Origin: Pseudobacter sp.
GTDB lineage: Bacteria; Bacteroidota; Bacteroidia; Chitinophagales; Chitinophagaceae
Direction: 5' to 3'
Assembly: GCA_017849455.1 (NCBI GenBank)
Contig: JAFIGX010000003.1
Coordinates: 496,001 to 560,000 of the forward strand
Length of the DNA: 64,000 nt
The notes beneath the pieces were generated by a model that did not search any database, had not been told where the DNA came from, and saw nothing but the letters and a program-made list of their open reading frames with translations. The translations under genes and the position numbers were made by a program. Each line of letters opens with the position of its first letter. The stretch's first letter is position 1. Of the stretch, positions 59,494-64,000 are shown one piece after another.

Positions 59494-61089
59494 TCAGGAT
59501 TTTCTCAGGCGGGCTTCTTCCAGGTCGAGCTCAGCCTCCTTTTCGCGGAGCAGTTCATCATTGAACTCTTTGCTATGTCTCATTTTAGTCAATTCTTTCC
59601 GGCGTATATGCACCAGCTCCAGCAACATTTTCCGGTAGCCTGCCAGGAACTCGGGTACTTTCCGGACATTCTCCTCCTTTTCCAGTTTCTTGCTGGTGTT
59701 TTCCACCATTCGTTTGTACCGCTCTCTCAGTCGTACGAAGGCGTCGATGGTGGCCGATTCGTCGGCATAGGATTTTTCCATGTGCTCGAGCGCCACACTG
59801 GCAAGCCTTAACCGGATGGACTGTTCCTGCACAGCAGAATCCTCTTTCATTTCGAGCTTCAACAAACGGATCAGGGGCGACAGGCTCAGTCCCTGCAATA
59901 CGAGGGTTACCAGTATCACGGAGAAAGTAATAAAGAGGATCAGGTTGCGGTGTGGAAAGCTCTCCCCGCTTTGCAGGGTGAGCGGGACCGATAGCGCCGC
60001 TGCCAGTGAAACAACGCCCCGCATACCACTCCAGGCGGTAATGAATACAGCTTTCCATCCCGGATTGGGCTCTTTGGTGCGGATGCGTTTGCTGCAGATC
60101 CGGGGCAGGTAAGCTCCTGGAAAGACCCACATGATCCTGATGAGAATGGTAACGATACTGATGACAACGGCATACAGGATCGCATCCGACAGTGAATATC
60201 CTTCCAACCCCCTCACAATGGCCGGCAACTGAAGTCCGATCAGGATGAACACTACACCATTCAGCAGGAAAACAAGGGTCCTCCAGACACTTACTGCCTG
60301 GATTCTTGTGTTGTAGGCGAATACATCATGCGAGCGAAAGGAAACGAAGAGCCCCCCACTCACCACCGCGAGCACGCCTGAAAAATGAAAATGCTCGGCC
60401 GCGATGTACATGAGGTATGGGGAGATCAGGGTAATGCCTGTATCGATGGTGGGGGTGGTGGGCAGGAACCGGTGGATGAAGTATTCGATATGGGCGATCA
60501 CCAATCCTACCACTATCCCCATCCCTGCTACGATGATAAAATCGAGCCCGGCTTTCCATAGCACGAATTGTCCTGTGGAAATGGCGGCCAGGGCAAACCG
60601 GAAAACGATCAAGCTCGATGCATCATTCACCAGGCTTTCGCCTTCCAGGATGGTCACCACCCGGCGTGGCACTTTCAAACCCTGGAATACACTGGTAGCT
60701 GCAACAGCATCCGGTGGTGAAATAATGCCGCCCAGCACGAACCCCAGGGCCAGCGAAAAACCTGGTATCATGGCATTGGCAGTAAAGGCAACGGCCAGGG
60801 CCGTGAAGATCACCAGCCCTGTCGATAACATGGCGATGGGCCGGCGGTTGTGCCGGAAATCATTCCACGAAGTATTCCAGGCAGCCGCATACAAGAGTGG
60901 GGGGAGAAAAATGACGAACACGATATCCGGTTCCAGGCTCACTATAGGTATACCGGGGATCAGGCTGATCAGCAATCCGGCTACCACCAGAAAAATAGGA
61001 TAAGAAATCCGTAGCTTCTCACTCAGCATCGCCAGCATGGATACTACGAACAAGAGGGATATAATAAGGAGTAGGTTATCCTGCAACAT
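59494..61089 (-). CDS. CPA1-type Na+/H+ antiporter
   Basis: 531 residues: about twelve transmembrane helices (residues 1-400) with the transport motifs FLPPLLYAAAW, GGIISPPDAVAATSVF and LEGESLVNDASSLIVFRFA, then a charged cytoplasmic tail of about 130 residues. It matches the bacterial NhaP/YjcE-like group (TIGR00831 type). It likely works in pH and Na+ homeostasis. Confidence 0.92.
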   Translation of the reverse strand: MLQDNLLLIISLLFVVSMLAMLSEKLRISYPIFLVVAGLLISLIPGIPIVSLEPDIVFVIFLPPLLYAAAWNTSWNDFRHNRRPIAMLSTGLVIFTALAVAFTANAMIPGFSLALGFVLGGIISPPDAVAATSVFQGLKVPRRVVTILEGESLVNDASSLIVFRFALAAISTGQFVLWKAGLDFIIVAGMGIVVGLVIAHIEYFIHRFLPTTPTIDTGITLISPYLMYIAAEHFHFSGVLAVVSGGLFVSFRSHDVFAYNTRIQAVSVWRTLVFLLNGVVFILIGLQLPAIVRGLEGYSLSDAILYAVVISIVTILIRIMWVFPGAYLPRICSKRIRTKEPNPGWKAVFITAWSGMRGVVSLAAALSVPLTLQSGESFPHRNLILFITFSVILVTLVLQGLSLSPLIRLLKLEMKEDSAVQEQSIRLRLASVALEHMEKSYADESATIDAFVRLRERYKRMVENTSKKLEKEENVRKVPEFLAGYRKMLLELVHIRRKELTKMRHSKEFNDELLREKEAELDLEEARLRKS

Positions 61090-61217
61090 ACTACAAGTTA
61101 ATGGTTTGTCGTGAAATCACCGGCCAGGCATGATCTTTCTCCACAAAGGACTTTCATTTCCGGTAATGTATAGAAGATGAACAACAAATTGTACGGAACA
61201 GATACCCGGCCTGTTGA

Positions 61218-63452
61218 TCAACTTCCGGCTGTCTGCTGAATCCACTCACGGTACTGCATAACTGCCCTGATCTCCCCATAAGAGTACCCATCTCCCAATT
61301 GATGTTTGACAGGCGTGGCGCCACCGGGCGGCAGGGAATCGATGGTCTTCATGATGGTGTCGAGCTTTTTCTCATCCACAATGGCCGTGATCCCGATCTC
61401 ACCCGTTGTGATGAAGGAGGAAAGATGTGATTCAATAGTAGAGAAGGCCATGCCCCGCAGGGTAGCGATCTCGCCAATGCTCTTTCCTTCTTTGAATAGC
61501 TGGAGGCTGATGCGGCGGGTTTCTCCCTTGGGCGGTTTGGCAGGCTTTTTTTCTTCTGCCTGTTCCGGCTGAACGGCCATAGACATTCGTTGTTCTTCCT
61601 CCGCCTGCAAGAGATCCGTAGCATTTTCTCCTTTCTCGAGACCGGTCGTGATCCTCACAGCCTGCAATAGTTCCTGTTTCTTTCTTTCAGGCAGTAGCAG
61701 GAGTTGCCGCAGGATATTGAGGTATTTGCGCGACTTGGGTTTTAATTTCACTACATCGATGAACTGCTGAATGGAGCCGATCGTTTCATCGAGTGAGCGC
61801 AGGAAGTATTCGCTGGCAGCAGCTATCCGCTGGTGCAGGAACCTGAACTGGTCCTGTTCGGCTTCGGGCTGCAATTGTTCCAGTTGTCGGGTGAATTTCA
61901 CGGCCATGTCCTGTTGCTGCACGATATTCTTCAATAATCCATGCGCCCATTGCACAGCTTCGCTCTTATCGGGGACCGTGAGTTGTTCATAATCTCCATA
62001 ATGTTCCCGGAAGCCTTCGGAAAGCTTGGTCCAGTCGAAGCTTTGCAACAAGGTCCGGGCAATAAAGACTTTCTGGTCTTCCTGCAATTGCTGCAATAAT
62101 TCATCCTCCGGTTTTTCTGTGCGGGTAAAAGCCAGCGCTCTTTCGTCGGTCTGGATGCAATGCGGATGGATGCGTGAGTAAAGGACCAGTCCATCCAAAG
62201 AAGTGAGCCGGCTGAGCGCCACGTACACCTGCCCGGGCGCAAAGGAGGCCCCGGCGTCGATGATCGCTTTGTTGAAAGTGAGCCCCTGGCTTTTGTGAAT
62301 GGTAATGGCCCATGCCAGGCGGATAGGGTATTGTGTAAAAGTGCCCAGTTCTTCTTCTTCGATATTGTCTTTCTCCTTATTGTATTGATAACGGATATTG
62401 CGCCATACTTCTTTCTCCAGTTCCAGTTCCACCGGCTCATCCGGAAACCTGACATAGATCTTGTCTTCCCTCATCCGGTCGATGGTTGCGATCTTACCAT
62501 TATAATACCGCCGGCTTTCGCCCTTGTCATTTTTAATGAACATCACCTGGGCGCCTGCCTTGAGCTGCAGAACGCGGTCTGCCGGTAAGGCTTTTTCATT
62601 GAAATCCTTGCTGATCTCCCCTTTGAATTCGAAGAGTTCGCCGGGCAGTTGTTGCAACTGATGCTGGTTGATGGTATCTGCCTTGGCATTATGGGTGGTG
62701 AGCGTAATATAGTTTTCAGTGTCCTGCTGTTGATAGCCCGGCCGATAATGCTGGTGCAGCCTTTCAAGATCGGCTTCCGTTACCTGGTTATTCCGGATAT
62801 TGTTGAGCACCCCGATGAAATCGGCCTCATGCTGGCGGTAGATCTTTTTGAGCTCGAGGTAGAGGGGCGGTGATTGCTGCAATACCTGGGCGTCGAAAAA
62901 GAAAGGGCTTTTATAATGTTCTTTCAGTATTTCCCATTCATCGTTCTTCGTGACAGGCGGCAGTTGAAACAGGTCGCCTATATAAAGCATTTGCACACCA
63001 CCGAAGGGTGTATGGGCTTTCCGTCGCACATGGCGGAGAACAATGTCAACCTCATCGAGCAGATCGGCGCGCAGCATACTTACCTCATCGATGATAAGAA
63101 GCTCCAGCTCCCGCATGAGTTCGCGTTTGTCGTTACTGAGCCGGAGGTTCTTCAGCAGGGTATGCGGGTTATTGATCACCTGCTGGTTATTCCAACTGTT
63201 ATGGAGGGAAGGGACGAAGGCCCCGAAAGGCAATTGGAAAAATGAATGCAGGGTCACTCCGCCTGCGTTGATGGCAGCAACACCGGTAGGCGCCACAACG
63301 GCCAGCTTCTTTGAACTATGCTCACGGATATATTTCAGGAAGGTGGTCTTGCCTGTCCCTGCCTTACCGGTGAGGAAAATATCACGATTGGTCTGGTTCA
63401 CGAACCGGGCCGCCAGTTGAAAGAATTGATTGGAGTGATCGTGTAACGCCAT
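61218..63452 (-). CDS. Pif1-like DNA helicase with C-terminal HTH
   Basis: 744 residues. The N-terminal superfamily 1 helicase has Walker A GKAGTGKTTF, Walker B LLIIDEVSMLRADLLDEVD, and later HKSQGLTFNKAIIDAG with VALSRLTSLDGLVLYS, the Pif1/RecD-like arrangement. The last 100 residues are a helix-turn-helix domain of the RQC-associated HTH_40 type (RRISLQLFKEGKSIGEIATLRGM). Proteins of this build are common in Bacteroidota and thought to unwind G-quadruplex or forked DNA. The start is at the ATG giving MALHDHSNQFF. Confidence 0.9.
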   Translation of the reverse strand: MALHDHSNQFFQLAARFVNQTNRDIFLTGKAGTGKTTFLKYIREHSSKKLAVVAPTGVAAINAGGVTLHSFFQLPFGAFVPSLHNSWNNQQVINNPHTLLKNLRLSNDKRELMRELELLIIDEVSMLRADLLDEVDIVLRHVRRKAHTPFGGVQMLYIGDLFQLPPVTKNDEWEILKEHYKSPFFFDAQVLQQSPPLYLELKKIYRQHEADFIGVLNNIRNNQVTEADLERLHQHYRPGYQQQDTENYITLTTHNAKADTINQHQLQQLPGELFEFKGEISKDFNEKALPADRVLQLKAGAQVMFIKNDKGESRRYYNGKIATIDRMREDKIYVRFPDEPVELELEKEVWRNIRYQYNKEKDNIEEEELGTFTQYPIRLAWAITIHKSQGLTFNKAIIDAGASFAPGQVYVALSRLTSLDGLVLYSRIHPHCIQTDERALAFTRTEKPEDELLQQLQEDQKVFIARTLLQSFDWTKLSEGFREHYGDYEQLTVPDKSEAVQWAHGLLKNIVQQQDMAVKFTRQLEQLQPEAEQDQFRFLHQRIAAASEYFLRSLDETIGSIQQFIDVVKLKPKSRKYLNILRQLLLLPERKKQELLQAVRITTGLEKGENATDLLQAEEEQRMSMAVQPEQAEEKKPAKPPKGETRRISLQLFKEGKSIGEIATLRGMAFSTIESHLSSFITTGEIGITAIVDEKKLDTIMKTIDSLPPGGATPVKHQLGDGYSYGEIRAVMQYREWIQQTAGS

Positions 63453-63565
63453 GGTCTGCTGCACTTTTCGGCAAGATAAGAAAAGTGAGTAAAATATTGG
63501 GAAGTTTTATTGGCTGTTTTCGTGTATAGGGTATACGTTAGTGTTATATATACAAAAAACTCCCT

Positions 63566-63596
63566 AACTTGAGGTCACAATTTGTGACCTCAAGTT
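63566..63596. repeat. 31-bp perfect palindrome upstream of the ORF6N gene (copy 1)
   Basis: AACTTGAGGTCACAA-T-TTGTGACCTCAAGTT, a perfect 15-1-15 palindrome ending 13 bases before the ORF6N ATG. An identical copy lies inside the gene at 63829-63859. Just upstream are GTATA-GGG-TATAC (63524-63536) and an AT-rich TATATATA stretch. Confidence 0.95.
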
Positions 63597-63609
63597 TAAA
63601 TGATCACTT

Positions 63610-64000
63610 ATGGAAATAACATTGATACAACAGAAAATTTATGAAGTAAGAGGCTTCAAAGTGATGCTGGATTTTGATCTGGCTGAATTGTATGGGGTTG
63701 AAACCAAAGTATTTAACCAGGCAATCAAGCGTAATAGTGAGAGATTTCCGGAAGACTTCATGTTTCAATTGACCAAAGGAGAATGGGCAAATATCAGAGG
63801 AGTAAACCCAAGTAAATCAAAGACTTATAACTTGAGGTCACAATTTGTGACCTCAAGTTGGGGTGGCCCCCGCTATCTTCCGAAGGTCTTTACAGAGCAT
63901 GGGGTCACTATGTTGGCCAGCGTTTTACGGAGCGAAAATGCCGTGAAAATGAATATTGCCATCGTGCGGGCTTTTGTTGCATTACGCGAAATGGCCATGC
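63610..64000 (+). CDS. ORF6N-domain protein, 3'-truncated by window edge
   Basis: 130 codons are visible. The N-terminal ORF6N domain (KilA-N related, phage-antirepressor type) is clear: [47 protein letters not shown], then [18 protein letters not shown] and [13 protein letters not shown]. The family binds DNA and is spread by phages and mobile elements; bacterial chromosomal copies are uncharacterised. The AT-richer upstream DNA and position beside a conserved helicase suggest acquisition. Codons 74-83 coincide exactly with a 31-bp palindrome also present upstream. Confidence 0.88.
   Translation, partial: MEITLIQQKIYEVRGFKVMLDFDLAELYGVETKVFNQAIKRNSERFPEDFMFQLTKGEWANIRGVNPSKSKTYNLRSQFVTSSWGGPRYLPKVFTEHGVTMLASVLRSENAVKMNIAIVRAFVALREMAM
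63829..63859. repeat. 31-bp perfect palindrome inside the ORF6N gene (copy 2)
   Basis: Identical to the copy at 63566-63596. It begins on a codon boundary (codon 74) and encodes [10 protein letters not shown], the most conserved stretch of the domain. Homology between the two copies ends within one base of the palindrome. Confidence 0.95.

Noticed and set aside
1..64000. Prophage, CRISPR array or biosynthetic gene cluster
   Set aside because: No structural phage genes, integrase, spacer-repeat arrays or modular synthases were seen; the ORF6N gene alone does not make a prophage.

Overview
The window comes from a member of the Bacteroidota, most likely a Chitinophagaceae-type genome. The evidence is gene content (a type IX secretion C-terminal sorting domain, DUF2480, DUF5606, DUF1761, DUF2807 and DUF6934 proteins, a GH3-like acyl-adenylating enzyme, a MerC/SCO/Fur cluster) and promoters that repeatedly match the Bacteroidota -7 element TAnnTTTG. 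No rRNA, tRNA, CRISPR array or complete transposase was seen. Almost everything is chromosomal housekeeping; the accessory-looking pieces are a DUF6934 gene with a 57-residue partner near 15 kb and an ORF6N gene at the right edge.

Layout. 0-6 kb: end of a sugar isomerase, cydAB (bd oxidase), DUF2480 and a PpiD-like foldase, mostly leftward. 6.05-6.62 kb: a gene-free stretch full of DnaA-box-like nonamers that ends in an AT-rich block, a good candidate for the chromosomal origin. 6.6-15 kb: nadA, free-methionine-sulfoxide reductase, mnmG, an HNH-like protein, ybeY, a stand-alone FeoA protein, nadD, a chromate transporter and a DUF2807 protein. 15-31 kb: GH63-type glucosidase, carbon-nitrogen hydrolase, S41 peptidase, thiL, inositol monophosphatase, glycosyltransferases, a GH3-like enzyme, LysE exporter, mtgA, a pnuC-NR kinase pair and an SDR. 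31-43 kb: Nfu protein, a divergent MerC / SCO-Fur metal cluster, M3 peptidase, DUF5606, a LytS/LytTR two-component pair, and small envelope and redox proteins. 43-54 kb: a leftward run comprising a large low-complexity exported protein, ABC exporter, polA, a 30-residue membrane ORF, uvrB, GNAT and mgsA. 54-64 kb: T9SS cargo, a Tat-like exported protein, recA, a possible small RNA, an OmpA-like lipoprotein, a hydrolase, a Na+/H+ antiporter, a Pif1-like helicase and a truncated ORF6N gene.

Themes. NAD supply recurs (nadA, nadD, pnuC, NR kinase). DNA maintenance genes (polA, uvrB, recA, Pif1-like helicase) lie in the right half. Many intergenic gaps hold long perfect inverted repeats of at least three families. 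One family (arms beginning GTCTGAAC) provides the stop codon of two genes.

The most unusual signal is at 63.5-63.9 kb. A perfect 31-bp palindrome lies just upstream of the ORF6N gene, and an identical copy lies in frame inside the gene where it encodes the conserved core of the domain.
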